The translations under genes and the position numbers were made by a program. A stretch of 64,000 bases of DNA from NCBI GenBank assembly GCA_029851415.1, contig CM056741.1:62362282-62426281 (forward strand), given 5' to 3'. Within the stretch, counting starts at the first letter, position 1. Each line of letters starts with the position of its first letter. Under the pieces are notes generated by a model. The model saw nothing but the letters and a program-made list of their open reading frames with translations, made no database searches and was not told where the DNA came from. Of this stretch, positions 22,319 to 34,170 are shown piece by piece. This DNA is from Eretmocerus hayati (taxonomy: Eukaryota > Arthropoda > Insecta > Hymenoptera > Aphelinidae).

Positions 22319-22764
22319 TCAACAGGAGGTCGAGTCTTTTATTCACAGTGGTTTCCGGGCTTTCTGCGTTCACCAGGTTGCCAGTGCTTTCAAGGACTTT
22401 AATTCTTTTCCTGTCCGGAGCTTGATGTTCGTCGGCCCCGCGAGGGTTACTTCTCCCTGGTTGATTACTCACGGACTCGCCTGGGCTTTTTCTTTTCACC
22501 GGGGCTCGTGCGTTTTCCTCGTAGCGGCTATCCCAGGTGATAAGGTCATCAGCATACCCTATCCACGCCGTCCTAGTCGCCATCCCTTGGTTGAAGTACA
22601 TTCCAGGGTTGATTCATGTTGAGTAGGGCGCCACCGAGTCTTCGTTCCTCCTCTTGGCCAACTCGGAAGTCCAGAGGAGGGTCGTCTGCATGGTTTCACT
22701 CTTCAGGGTCGTCAGTAACCAGCATATGGGGATGCTGGCGGAAGACGAGGTCTTCCGGGGCCCG

Positions 22765-22778
22765 GACGTTGGGCGCCA
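22765..22778 (-). promoter_or_regulatory. Primer-binding site, tRNA-Lys type
   Basis: Three bases after the 5' LTR the minus strand reads TGGCGCCCAACGTC. TGGCGCCCAAC is complementary to the 3' end of tRNA-Lys and is the primer site used by gypsy-like elements and several retroviruses. It fixes the orientation of the element as minus. Confidence 0.88.
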
Positions 22779-22781
22779 AAT

Positions 22782-23865
22782 TGACGGGTGCACCGGGAGG
22801 CGGTGACGGATAACAGGATGTGTGGGGGTGGTAGGGGTATTTTTTGAATGATAAGAACTCATAGTTTTTATGCTAGGGATGTCAGGGCCACTACCCCGCA
22901 CAATGATTGTATATAAAACACACATCACCCACGCACACTAACGTAACTTAAGTTATCCGCCGTGATCGTCACCGCGGCGCAATGCCACGGCCATACCGGC
23001 TACCCGTCCAGCCTCGACGTGCGGGCGCACGTGAGGCTGTAAAAAAAAAGAAAAAACACAAAAAAAACTTAGACGGCGAGAGTTCCGCCTCTACTGGTCT
23101 CGGGTAAAAACTAACCCTGATTCTTTTTTTGTCGTTCTTATATAGGCAAGATGAAATAGAAACCGTACGCCTGGGAAGCGTACGATTGAATGTCGTATCT
23201 AATTTTACGCCGGAACGGCGTACGAATCGTATGTAGAAACTTGCATGGAAACATGCGTACGGGTGAAGAGCGTACGCATATATGCCGCTGATGGCCATCA
23301 CGTGATTTATTAATACCCTGAGTACGGTCGATGAGCGTATGTTTCTGATAGGAAATGCTGCCTAATCCTTAATTTCATGGATATTCTTAAGATCGTATGC
23401 TGATCGAACGTACGTTATTTGGATTGAATTATGGCTACTAAATAAAACCAATGGTAGGCTCAAAATGTGTACGCCTGATGGGCGTACGCGGTTAAAACAC
23501 AAACTTGACACTTAGTTTCGTACGCCTGATGGGCGTACGTTTTTCGCGGTGAGTTACGACTAATTTATATCTTAGAAACGCCTTTGAGCTGCCGTACGCC
23601 TGATGGGCGTACGGCTTTTTACTGTTTGCCATCCGTACGTTGCAAGACCGTACGAATGGCATATATTGCGATTGTAATTCTCGTAACGATGTTTTGGTCA
23701 CGAGTTGTACGCTTAAGCGGCGTACGTTTCGATTACCTTTTCTTTTGTGAAAATTTCTACATTCGTAACATACATGCACACATGCGATGAAAACGGCACG
23801 ATTGGGTGAAAATTGATTAAAAAATTACATAAAATGATAATTTAATGAAGATTAGGTTATCGTCA
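22782..23865 (-). repeat. 5' LTR with hairpin cluster
   Basis: Same length as the 3' LTR and nearly identical to it. The hairpins, the TATA-like site (23570-23563) and the polyadenylation signal are at the same offsets (+3602). Confidence 0.92.
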
Positions 23866-24139
23866 ATCATCTTGTTTTGGTGAAAAATGAAGGTATCTCC
23901 AAGGGTTTGATCCCATGGGTCTCCTATCCCGAGATATAGCTATGGAGGTTAGCAATGTTAGTATATCTATATGTGTGTCACTTTAACATGGACCTATATG
24001 GACAATGCTAACCTCCATAGCTGTATCTCGGGATAGAAGGCTCATTGGACTTATAACCCTCCGAGATACCTTCATCTTTCACCAAAATGAGATGATTCCC
24101 AGAGTTTCATCAAGATCCGTGTTCCGTAGACCCGATGCT

Positions 24140-24900
24140 CTTCTCTTTAGTCTGATTCTTCCGTTCACAGTCTTTCAACTGAAGGAATCCGTTACTCGAT
24201 TGTAAAATTGATCTGTTGCACTCCGTTACTTTACCGACTTTTACCTCCAAGACACACAAATACAATCGCGTAAATGTTGGACTTCGTTCAAGCCGAGGAT
24301 TAGGGTGGTAACTATCACCAGGGTGCAAAAATCAAGTTTATGTAATTTTCTGATGTTTGGGGGTCTAAAATGTTGCCGAAAAAAAATCTCGCGGCTCGCT
24401 TATGGGGTTCCTTGCTTCTTCGCAATTATTTCGGCCTTCGCTCGCAGCTTGAGCCGAGATCCACTCGTTCGGGGTCGAGCAACAACCTCATGAACTCCGT
24501 GCGAAAAGTACTTATTTCGGCCGCATATGAAAAGCTACGTCCTCGACAATTTGTGGATTGAAATGAAATAATCTATTATCATATGGTCAAACAACCAATA
24601 TTACTATCTCCTCGATATGCTAAGATAGATTTGATTGGAGTTTAGAAGGAATTACAGTGATGCACCAATATTTTCTTCAAATTCACCTTGAAACGGAAAT
24701 TCTTATTGTTCAGATTTCTCCAATTCTGACATCTTATTGATGTCATGATATACTCGATATAATTTGAAACATTGAAAATTCTGTCACTCACAGTGCCCAA
24801 GAGTTGTCGCGTTTCATATCTCTCGTATAAAATTGACATTATTCAATCCAGTCCTTCAAATGATAGTGTCACAACTTGGTACACCAATACTGCCGTACTT
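24140..24900. other. Unassigned sequence
   Basis: AT-rich with short frames; no gene recognised. Confidence 0.4.
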
Positions 24901-25085
24901 TTTTTTTATTAACGCATTTCCAACCCCTCTTCGAAGTTATTATTCGGAACCTACAGTGTAAGGTGGGTTCCGAACCATCAAAGCCACCGAAAAGCATTTA
25001 TGCATACTCACATTGGTGCCGGCCGAGATTCGAACCCCAGCCTCCTACGTTGAAGGCAAGGACCATATCCCCGAGGCCGCAGTGG
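24901..25085 (-). mobile_element. Probable tRNA-derived SINE
   Basis: On the minus strand a tRNA-like head (about 25085-25015) contains a good B box, GGTTCGAATCTC, near 25037-25026, and a weak A-box region near 25080. It is followed by a body with GGTTCGGAACCC and CTTACACTGTAGGTTCC and ends near the AT-rich stretch at 24901-24915. The head does not fold into an intact tRNA, which favours a SINE. Confidence 0.5.
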
Positions 25086-25099
25086 CTTCACTGCCATTC

Positions 25100-26105
25100 T
25101 TTTGCATCTAAATTTTCTGTTCCCGCAAGAGTTATTCGAACGAGGCATTCGCACAGAATTTGAAGAAGAATTTCCAGTCAATAGTTCGTCCACGCTCTCG
25201 TTAGTAGGCGTCAATAATTATCCAACACGTTTGCGCTCGCAGCACGTCAACATCAAAACGTTCAATAGCGGAAAATTGCATTCAACCGCGAGTAGTCTGT
25301 GTAGAAAAAATGCACGTACACTGTAAAAGGGATGCTATTGAACTTGCAGAGAGTACATCACTCTAGCTGAAAAAAATTCATAAGTCTCGTTTTCGTTCTA
25401 ATATACAATGGTCTCGCGAGCGCGTCCATGGCACCACGTCAAATGTGCTCTTGCAAGCTTTCGGCCTCTACATATATACATAGTGAATGTGCCCGGTCGT
25501 ACTGAATGAGAGCAACAGGTGCAACAGAGTAGCGAGAGAGCTCGCCTCGGGAATACGTCGTCGTTCGGCAAGAGAGCCAGGAAGAGCATTGAGAATAGAA
25601 CACCAGTTATGTAGTCTCGCGACTCAACTGTTGTCCGACGATGCTGTACGATGACACGACGACGATGCGATTGGAGAAGGATACGGCAATAACACCTGTT
25701 CGTGATGCTATGTAGCTGGATGGTTGCGATGACAGGGAGATACTTGTGGAGTCTGGATTCTTGTGGTTAGAATTGATAGTTTGAAAGAGCAAAGTTTGAG
25801 GAGTTTGTGAAGCGTTATAGCTTGAGTTGAATAGATTGAGGAATGAGATAAAGATTTTCGAGCCTGTCTTGCAGTATCTTCGTCAAAGTCATTCCTATGT
25901 AGGAATTTTGAACCAGACTATGCCAAATGCAGCTTTCTTAATTGTGTCAGTCCGTGGACAAGCAGAGAAATACACAAGATTTTGGAAGATTGATTTGATT
26001 CAACATCGGATAACCTTAGAATGATCCACTGCAGTGTTCCGAGCTGAATTTTTCCCAAATTTAAGGAGGTTGGCACATCAAATAACTCACGCACTAACTA
26101 GGAGA
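25100..26105. other. Unassigned sequence with GC-rich patch
   Basis: Short frames only. A GC-rich patch at about 25400-25700, rich in CGA and GACG, carries overlapping frames on both strands; it may be regulatory or exonic sequence of a host gene, but nothing confirms this. Confidence 0.35.
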
Positions 26106-26109
26106 GGTC

Positions 26110-26295
26110 ATCACATCCGGATCACGGATTTGGCTGAAACTCTGGAAATAGTCTTCTTTTAGTGCCAATAAATGAAACCCAAAATTATAGACCCTAACAC
26201 TCAAGCGTTTCCGAGCTACATCTTCAGGCAATAGCATTGTCCATGTAGACCTATGATATAACTTATACATATAGGTATACCTGCAATGCTAATGT
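26110..26295. mobile_element. Palindromic MITE, copy 3 (right arm lost)
   Basis: Begins CATCCGGATCACGGATTTGG and continues through AAACTCTGGAAATAGTCTTC, CCTAACACTCAAGCG and the shared core (TATAGGTATACCTGCAATGC) to about 26295. There it breaks off; the expected second arm is missing. It is closest to copies 1 and 2. Confidence 0.82.
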
Positions 26296-26299
26296 CCAA

Positions 26300-27480
26300 G
26301 ACTTGATTCTTCGGATGAATATCATTGATGAAATGGTGTTTGATAGCACAGCTGACTTTTCAGAATTTCACTAATCACTAGACAACCTGCAAGCACAATA
26401 GGAATCGTCCAAAGCTAGACTCCACGGCCACTTACAGGCGATGAACAATCCATCCTCTACTGACGCATAACGTCCAAACTTGCAAATTAATAGGCACCAA
26501 TCCATCACACTATCCATTTTACATCCTTTCTCACACTCTCCAAGCCAATTTATCGAAGCACCACTATATGTAATCGAGTTACAGCATTTTTCCACTAACC
26601 TCGTCTCCTCTTCTTCCCATTTCCCTTCTCACTCATCAATCAATTCAACGCCTACGTATCTCATCCAACACTCATCCATCGACCCGCATCAATGTGTACA
26701 CACTGTCGACGTTATCATCAGGCATAGCATACAAGTTGCAAACGAACGCGTCCAGAACAACTACGCTTGATTTGGTCCATCTGCCCGGGCCATTGTTTAT
26801 CTGGCTACCATACATATAGGTATTTCGCTGTGTCGTTCTGGCCTGCTGACACGCACTGGGTGACGATAATGATGCGCGGCCCTTGCACATTTTGCATCAC
26901 CAGCGACATCATCATCAGAAGCTCGACGGCCTTCGACCGATGTCATTAGCTTTCGCGCTAATCACCAATCGCCCGTTTTCATCGCCTATATGTACACGCT
27001 AGTACGTTCATGCACTACGGGAAATTTCAATTCTCGTGGATTTACGAAATCGGATCACCGAATTGAATTGACAGCGCGGTGGTCGCCTGGTGCATTGAAA
27101 ATTCTACACGTTCGTGTCGTTGATCAATTATGATTATCTATTCTTGGTCGTTGGCCGAGCTCATTTCGGAATTAAATCAGTCGCATTTTGGATGGAATAC
27201 TAAACTTGAAATTTAGGTTCATAGTTCGTTACTGGTTCTTGTTGGGGCTCTGGGAATTTTTCATTTCTTCATGTGCGAATTCATCGAATGACCGACGTTA
27301 TCGCCTCTCTCGCCACCGATCGTTCGGCTTGTACTACAACAGTTCAAAAGTGATATTTGTAGAATGATGGTTAATGATCGATTAGAGGTTTCATATCAAG
27401 TTCGTAGAAATGGCATATCGTTAATCAGTGGGTTGATCAGTCAAGCCCACCCGTAACCCATAAGGCGACAATATATTTTA
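26300..27480. other. Unassigned sequence
   Basis: Short frames on both strands, none recognisable. Moderately GC-rich around 26700-27000. Confidence 0.35.
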
Positions 27481-27482
27481 GC

Positions 27483-27895
27483 CAGACCAGATCAAATTAT
27501 AAACCGAATTAGGCCGAAGAAGGCCGAGACCGAATTAGACCAGAGTAAACGAAACTAGACAGTACTATTATAGCAATTCCAATACGGTACTAGCAAGGTA
27601 ATTCTAGTACGATACCAGTGCGGCCCCAGCGGTACTAGTGCGGTCCTAGCGGTCTAAGAGGTCCGAGCAGTCCTAGTAGACGCAGTGCGGTCTACTGCGG
27701 TCTTGATGGAGCTAATGGGCTTAGCGGTGCTAGTGCAGTGCTAGAGATACTATAGTGAGCCTCGTGGCTTTCGCGCCGTCCTAACGGTCCTAGCCGTGCT
27801 AGTGTGGCCTCAGAGGTACTAATACTGTACTAAAATGGAAGTAGTACCAAACTAGACCGTATTAGAACGGATTAGACCGGACCAGACCAACCACC
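27483..27895. repeat. Degenerate short-period minisatellite
   Basis: About 400 bp of irregular repeats on a theme near CGGTCCTAGCGGTACTAGTG, flanked on both sides by repeats near AATTAGACCGG. Unit length is about 10-12 bp and no two neighbours are identical. No open frame crosses it. Confidence 0.7.
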
Positions 27896-27899
27896 AACC

Positions 27900-30800
27900 C
27901 ATCAATGATCCATACGTCCGCCCATTTTACTTCACCTTTTCACCCGATATGTGGGATCCAGATGAACAAATTTTGCCTGGGCGTTTTTAATTATTATAAT
28001 GTTCACAAGGCTCATACTCGATGATCGTGACTAATTCAAAATAACCCTCGTAGGGATTTTGTAATATCAAGAGAGTACCAATCAAGTATACAATGCCCAT
28101 CGTGTGAATAATAATAAATCCATTTCGTGTGGATCGGTACAAGTACGATTCTAATTTCAAATTGATATAGTTATCTTTCATTCTTGCACAGGCATCGAGT
28201 AAGAATTACAATCCTGCTTCATTTATGCGAGATTGCTATTGAGGAATGAAATAAAACTATCCCAGAATTCAAGCCTTACTGATGGATACCTATAAATCGG
28301 CCCCAAAATGTACTCAAAATTCTCGGTTCCAGAGTTCATGAAATATTTCGTGTTACACTTTTTTATCGCTTGAATGTATCCCAGTTGTTGTATTTCGCAT
28401 AGAGAATGAAACAACGAAGACGGGAACCTTAAATTCCAAGTCTCGAGTCCTCTATCAGACAAACCAAGCCCTTTGTCAAGCACATACATCCTGATGGATG
28501 GGAATTAGGATTCATTTATACGTTAGAGGCGCAGCGAGATAGTAGCGAGTTTGCCGAGCGTGAGGCAGGGAGGAGAGAATACGAGTACTCTCGATGAATC
28601 AGGACGAAGTGCGCGGGGCTGATTTACAATCACACGAGGGCTTCGCGTAGCCCGCGACAGAAAAGAAAAAAGCTTTGAACTATAAAGTCAGCCACGAGCT
28701 ATCGTAGCGTGCGCCTATATACCCAGAGAGATCTTTATGGGCTCTATACGTGAATTTATCGAAGCGATCGACGAGCGGGGCAAGAGGAGTATACGCCATG
28801 CAGAGTCGCATCTCGCGTGTCGTTTATCGCTGATTTTTAGAATTGCTCTGGCAGTCAACGCTGTACATGATCTTGAGTCTGGTTCGTGATCGATCTCGTG
28901 TATTTTTTTTTATTTGATTTTTCCAATCGGTTTGAGAGAGTAAAATACATTGGAACAAGGTGTGGTCGATCTTTCATTACTCGCACCTGGCACGTTACCT
29001 GGTTTTTTGTCCATGATACTTCATGGATAGTATTGGATGACAAATCTGTAGACATTGATTCGGAATAGAATTTCAATATCCTTAGATATTTTTTCACTTG
29101 ATTTTCTCTACCTTGGGAAAGTGAGATATTGAACGACCTGAGCCTGAGTTGCGTGCAAAATCAGAATTCCCTGAATGAAAGTTTGTCGAGTTGGAGAACA
29201 TGTTGCGTTAAAGTTTCAGGTTGATTCACAGGAGAATTCTCCTTCGATATATAAAGTTTGGCTCCCCTCGAACGAAAAGTTTTCAGTTTCGCAGACACTC
29301 TAGAATATTTATCCAACATACTCATGGAATTTTAAAAGGATATATTTTAGTCAATGGTTCTCCCGGGATTCGTGGAGCACTGCACTATAGTGGATTAGAT
29401 TCAAGCAGTCAGGGGATTTTCATTCGTCAAAAAGGAATAATTTTTCAATCTCGACTACAAGTCGATGTATACATTTATGTGATATTTCTGTGATAAGCCG
29501 AATTTTTTTCTATCACCATCGTGATGTACATACTACTTATTAATAAGCTCATAAATATATGTGTGACCCACCAGACCGGAAGAAGGGCGTATTCAAACGT
29601 CGGCCCCCAGAGCCAAAAATGCAAGGTTTCTCGTTAGATTAAGTTGTAGCAGTTACTTACAAACAATAATTTAGATATCTTGCATCATTCATTCACTACT
29701 CGTGTGATATCAGCATAATGGCTTAGAAGACTCAGATTGAGGGTATTGTGAATCTTGAAGAAAGTCACTGAATATCTAATCACCAGAGGACCTTTTCTAG
29801 CGTTTAATCTGCACCTCTTGCCCTCAACTGGTTGTAAATTCATCAAGAAGTAATAGAATCAACTGAAGCAAGTCCACTTTCCGAGTTGATGCACAATGAT
29901 TCATATGTCTAAGATATCGAGAAATTTCAAATTCTCGGAGGCTGTGACTATTATTTTTGTGCAATCCTCCCCAAAAATTCAAGATTTCACATAAAATTAC
30001 TCGAAAAGAAGGTCGCAATATCTAAGCAAATCACATTCTTTCTGGTTCAGGTAAGAGCAGCCTTAATTAAAAGCCTTGCTGGAACCACGTCTGCGAGGTA
30101 ATACCACTTCGAGTTCATTTCGATCTCAATATCGAAGGAGAATCGATTCTCAGCCAGTTCAATTTCCACCCCGTTAATCCCACAAGACGTGGTGGAACCA
30201 GAGGAATCCCTAGCGTACCCTCCAATCCATTCATCCGCTCGGATGAGAACCATCGGACGATTTCGTGATCCGGATCAAATTGCTTCCCAAGAGTACAGTC
30301 CGATCAAATCCGAACAGCTCTTGAAATTCATCTCGCAACGCTCTCCAAGTTACCCAAGTAATATTCCCACCACCCCCTTCGCCCATTCAACATAACCCCA
30401 CCCAAACAACTAGTGAAGCTCTAGTCTTACACAGAGCTAACCTCAAAATCCAGTCCACCTACATACTACCCCAGAGTAACAAAGACCATCATTGTTTCCA
30501 TTCCCGCGAATCTTGGTATAAAATCCAAGCTCAAAAGCCGACCGCAAAGCTTTCGCGCTACATAATAGACCCCATATCCTCCCAGATACACTCGGAATTC
30601 CGGGCATCAGGCTATTGTGTGTATCTTCAGGCTAAATCTATGGCCGTTGACTTTGACGTGGCTGGATCATCACAATGGTTGATGATGATGATGGCCAAGC
30701 TCAGGCTGTACCACGCCATCAAAACAATGAAGTGCAGCGGAACGGTTGGTCTTCCATTGTCTACGGATGAAAACGTCCGAACTGAGAGAACAACGGACTC

Positions 30801-31525
30801 TGCCATTATTCGCAATGCGTATTAAGCTCAAGCTCTGCTGATCTTTGAACCAGGCTCGATTAATCATAGCGGTGGCGTGGCGGGGCACCGATTATTGCTG
30901 TCCGACGATGGTGACGATATATATATGTAGGTATCTCTGAACGGATGGTGCGAAATCTCTCTGATGGCGTAGCGGACTAAGCGAATCCGAGAGGTGAACT
31001 ACTACACTATATGAGTGTTTTATCACGCTAGACTGGTTGGTGATTTGGTTCGAAGTTCAGTGTGAGAGTATTTGGTATGGTATGGACGATCGAGTTTGCG
31101 GTATATGTGCAGTGTCGAGGTGATGGCCCGTGTTGCATTTAGATCGGCGCTTTGCTTGTTCAGCTTCACTGCAAAACCTGCTAGTTCGATTCGCTTGATT
31201 TGGGAATTGTCTCGCGTTGGGTTTCAATAGGGTCGACGTTCAGGCCATTAACGAAACTCATCGCGCTGTCGTTTGCTTGCTCGAGAGTGACTGAGTGACG
31301 CTGGAAATTGAGGAAAATCTGTCTATTGTTCGCGAATTTTGCATTTAATTCACTATTAGAAGCCGTTGTTAACTACTTGGTTCTTTGTCGATAGAATTAT
31401 TAGATGACTTCTCGTATTGTTTGTAAATTTAAGGAAAATTAAACTTGATCGGTAGTTTTGAGTTCATTAGGTGAAGACCGACATTCATCATATTAAAATA
31501 ACGTTTCTATAAAATTAATTGTGTT
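27900..31525. other. Unassigned sequence, no gene recognised
   Basis: About 3.6 kb with short frames. The longest (28223-28489 minus, 88 aa; 29221-29493 plus, 90 aa) have no recognisable motif. Tracts at 28500-28830 and 30600-30830 are GC-richer. No mobile-element ends were seen. Confidence 0.4.
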
Positions 31526-31529
31526 GAAA

Positions 31530-31855
31530 GAGCGTCCGTGATTCAGTTGGTTAGAGGTTTGGAGTGGCCTCTGCTCGAAGGGGCCCGGGTTCAAATACCG
31601 ATCGGGTCAGTCTGGAATTTCTTCTGAGGAAGGAAATTATCCGTTATGTTCTCAGGCACACTAAGAACCTTGCATTTTGCGACAAGGAATACACACGAAA
31701 ATTACACCACAAAATTCCGAGCACTCGGTGGAAGAAATCGTCTGACTACTCAAGTACGCTATGCGCACAAAAGCCCGGTGATGACCGTAACGGCAGGGGG
31801 CTTCAGGTTCGCCAACACACATACTCACACACACACGGATTGTGATGAGTGATAT
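31530..31855 (+). mobile_element. Probable tRNA-derived SINE
   Basis: The head at 31530-31610 has an A-box-like TGATTCAGTTGG (31539-31550) and a B box GGTTCAAATACC (31588-31599), about 38 bp apart, as in a tRNA gene, but the arms do not pair as a good cloverleaf. The body runs on through a short (CA)n tract (31816-31835) to about GATTGTGATGAGTGA (31839-31853). The end is uncertain. Confidence 0.55.
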
Positions 31856-31859
31856 TCGC

Positions 31860-33990
31860 ACCCAAAACACCGGGACCCACAAAACTTCAGGAAAAGTGTA
31901 CAAATGGATATACTTGTAATTGAATTAATGAAATTATCGGATATGGAGAAATCAGCAACGATTGATGTAATATGTTCCACTTTTTGACGTATTTTCTCCT
32001 GTTCTCAGAAAACGTTTATATAGTCTCAGGTGAAATATCCATAAACTATAACAGAATCTGAATATTTCGTGCAGACAGAGACATTTTTCGAGTTTTGCTT
32101 TAGAATATCTTTCTTCGTATCTGCTCGAGACATTTTAGATTCAAACTTGAACATTGCAGGGCTTTGATATAGCGTTGTCCGTACCTATGATTTAATTCAG
32201 CAGATGTAGAAGCTATGAGAAATTCTCTTTCCTTCGAGGGATCAAATTGGTACTTACATGGTTTATTATCTTGCGCCGCTCCTAATTTTCATTTCATCTG
32301 CTTCAAAGTGATTACATTCTTGGCTTCAACTCCAAAATTTTGCTATAGAAATTAATCTCTCCTTGGCTTCCACGATGAGACAAGATATGAATTTAAATTT
32401 CGAGATCCAGATTGTCAAAGCTTCCCACAATTGAATCCGGTGTCGCACACGAGATACTCTTCGAAATTAATCGCTCAGAATTTCTCGAATTGTTTCAACG
32501 ATCCCCCAATTCGAATTCATCTCGTTAAAGGATAAATTTCAGTTCGTAGATTTTTAATTTGTATATTTAATTGTCTCTGCCACGCCAGAGTACATACTGC
32601 AGAGTGCAATCCGCAAGTAGTTGAAAAGTCTCTTTTTGTTTCCATTCGTCAGGCGGGGCGTAAGTGACACTCTTTAAAATATCTCCCCGTGAAATCCGCC
32701 AAAGTGCTTTAGCCAAGCGACAAACTCGGCGTACGTACCTGCATTGTGCTGCATACCACTCTGCAGTCATGGTGTGTGAGAAAGAAATTTGATACGCATA
32801 GTCAAGAGTAGTGCCAAACTGTATTCGCTCATGAATTTCAAATGACTTGGCGTAGCGCACACAGCATAACTATGGGAGCTCAGCATAGAGTATAGAGACG
32901 GCTCGGAAATAATTTTACTCTCTCACTCATGCTGCAAAGTTTCTATTTTGAGTATCCGTATCCGTTAATCTCGTTCAAATTCAACCACGTTCCACTCTTT
33001 CTCGCCTATTTAATCCACGCTCTGCATAGTAATCCGGCCTGGCCAATCCATTTTTCTAGCGGGTGAGTAGGGAAAAAGATGTAGAATTTGAATTTTTCCT
33101 CATCAAATTAGAGAATCGGACTGTTCACGATGGCGATTTCGATGCATTCAAAATAACTGAGGTAAAGAAAATCGCATGAACTTAGCATGTAAACAAGTTC
33201 TGTGTCAGGAAGCTTGGATAAAATCGAGGTGTAGAGGCAAGGGTCAGCCACACGATTTCCGGGCTTAGATACATAGGAAATCGATAGAGTGTCTTTTCCT
33301 TCCTCCTGACGTGCAAACTCGCTCAATTCGTCGATGTTACATCGCTTTTCAAAGGACCTTACGGAACATGGAAATAACATCGCTATCTCTGTTCGTTTCA
33401 AAGCCAAAGAGATCCGGTAGTACGATGCATGTGTCAACCTTATGCCAGTTTCGAGGCAAGATGCAAGATAGGTATATATACCTATCCAAAGTACGCATGT
33501 ATGAATATAAATTGGGCGTGACGGTGCCAAAGTCAAGACACGCGGTGGCGCAACCATAGCACTGCTAATCTTATTCATGAGACTGGCTTGAACAAAAAAT
33601 TGGTAAGCCTTGGCTTTTCCATAAACTTGTGTGGTTGGTGTGCGAGGTTTCAAGATTGATGCAGGACTTTGCATGATGGGAGAGCGGAAAATTGTGTTTA
33701 CTTTGCTGTGTCGAGGATGATCGATTCTGAGATTATGTTTGAACAACTAAATATTGCCATGTATCGTCGGACTCATCGTGGAGATTGTTTGTTTTAGAGA
33801 TCAGCCGTCGATTATTTTGAGTTGAAAGGTTCCGAGGGACAATGAAGCTCATCTTTTCGAACAATCTTTTGAAGAAAGTGGGTTATACGACTAAAGAATA
33901 CAAAGTAGTATGCGATTAGCGGAGTTCGCGGGCCACCTAGATACATAGACGTGGAACAGTGAACAGTATTCCTTCCCGATCAGAAAATTA
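31860..33990. other. Unassigned sequence
   Basis: Mostly AT-rich; no family recognised. It contains two minus-strand frames longer than usual for this window, 32567-32860 (97 aa) and 33108-33746 (212 aa). Confidence 0.4.
33108..33746 (-). CDS. Hypothetical 212-aa frame
   Basis: The longest open frame in the window that is not explained by a mobile element. The predicted protein has a basic N-terminus, a hydrophobic stretch around IYIHTCVLWIGIYTYLA (about 99-115) that might span a membrane, and a hydrophobic C-terminus. I recognise no domain. There is no clear promoter and no neighbouring gene, and a chance frame is quite possible. Confidence 0.2.
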   Translation of the reverse strand: MFKHNLRIDHPRHSKVNTIFRSPIMQSPASILKPRTPTTQVYGKAKAYQFFVQASLMNKISSAMVAPPRVLTLAPSRPIYIHTCVLWIGIYTYLASCLETGIRLTHASYYRISLALKRTEIAMLFPCSVRSFEKRCNIDELSEFARQEEGKDTLSISYVSKPGNRVADPCLYTSILSKLPDTELVYMLSSCDFLYLSYFECIEIAIVNSPIL

Positions 33991-33994
33991 ATCC

Positions 33995-34170
33995 AGGCGC
34001 TGGACTAACACATCCGATCTGGGTCCAGGTTGAGTCCAGATTTCCGGTTAACAAATCAAGGTTCGGTCCATTTTGGAATTCAGATTCCATCCAGTTTGGA
34101 TCAAGGCTCGCGACTAAGCTCTTTAGGAGTCAGATCTGGATCGAGAATGGACCAAAGCTGGAACAAGCCG
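33995..34170 (+). repeat. Diverged dispersed repeat, copy A
   Basis: Contains CCAGGCGCTGGA, GGTCCAGGTTGAGTCCAG and CCAGTTTGGATCAAG. A similar patchwork (CCAGGCGCTGGATCC, TTTGGATCAAAACTGG, GGATCCAGGTTCGGT) lies at 38310-38420 in the same orientation. The two flank the tRNA-like array at unequal distances. The family is unknown. Confidence 0.4.

Larger units (their letters stand above)
22206..22613 (-). other. Upstream in-frame extension of the unknown ORF
   Basis: The reading frame of the 611-aa ORF stays open upstream to an ATG at 22601. Beyond a single TGA (22616-22614) it is open again into the 5' LTR. The extension has an RKR-type basic patch but no recognisable domain. It may be a leader translated from LTR-driven RNA. 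It contains the internal promoter, so it is probably not part of the main protein. Confidence 0.4.
19180..23865 (-). mobile_element. Complete young non-autonomous LTR retrotransposon
   Basis: Direct repeats of 1084 bp (19180-20263 and 22782-23865) begin TGACGGGTGC and end TTATCGTCA, with TG...CA termini and TGACG/CGTCA short inverted ends. ATCA lies on both sides (19176-19179 and 23866-23869), a 4-bp target duplication as in gypsy-like elements. Reading the two LTRs against each other I found two substitutions (near 19218 and 19602) and no length change, so the insertion is very recent. On the minus strand the 5' LTR is the right one. It is followed by a tRNA-Lys-type primer site, one long ORF, and the 3' LTR. 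The 2.5-kb interior has no gag zinc knuckle, protease, reverse transcriptase, RNase H or integrase, so movement must depend on proteins from another element. Confidence 0.92.
19133..24138. mobile_element. Palindromic MITE, copy 4, split by the LTR element
   Basis: The outer piece of the left arm is at 19133-19179. The rest of the MITE resumes at 23866 and runs to 24138, with the LTR element between. The left piece, read on through 23870 onward, is the reverse complement of 24133-24061: AGCATC at the rim, then GGTCT.CG, CACGGATCTTGATG-like text, AACT.TGGGAATCAT, and TTTTGGTGAAA.ATGAAGG. Removing the LTR element and one ATCA leaves about 320 bp, the usual size of this family. The central segment (about 23952-24016) matches the core of the other copies. 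Arm sequence is clearly diverged from copies 1 and 2. Confidence 0.85.

Noticed and set aside
22520..22560. GYADDL in the extended ORF, resembling the reverse transcriptase YxDD box
   Set aside because: No other reverse transcriptase motif surrounds it, and it lies in the upstream extension near the primer site; a chance match.
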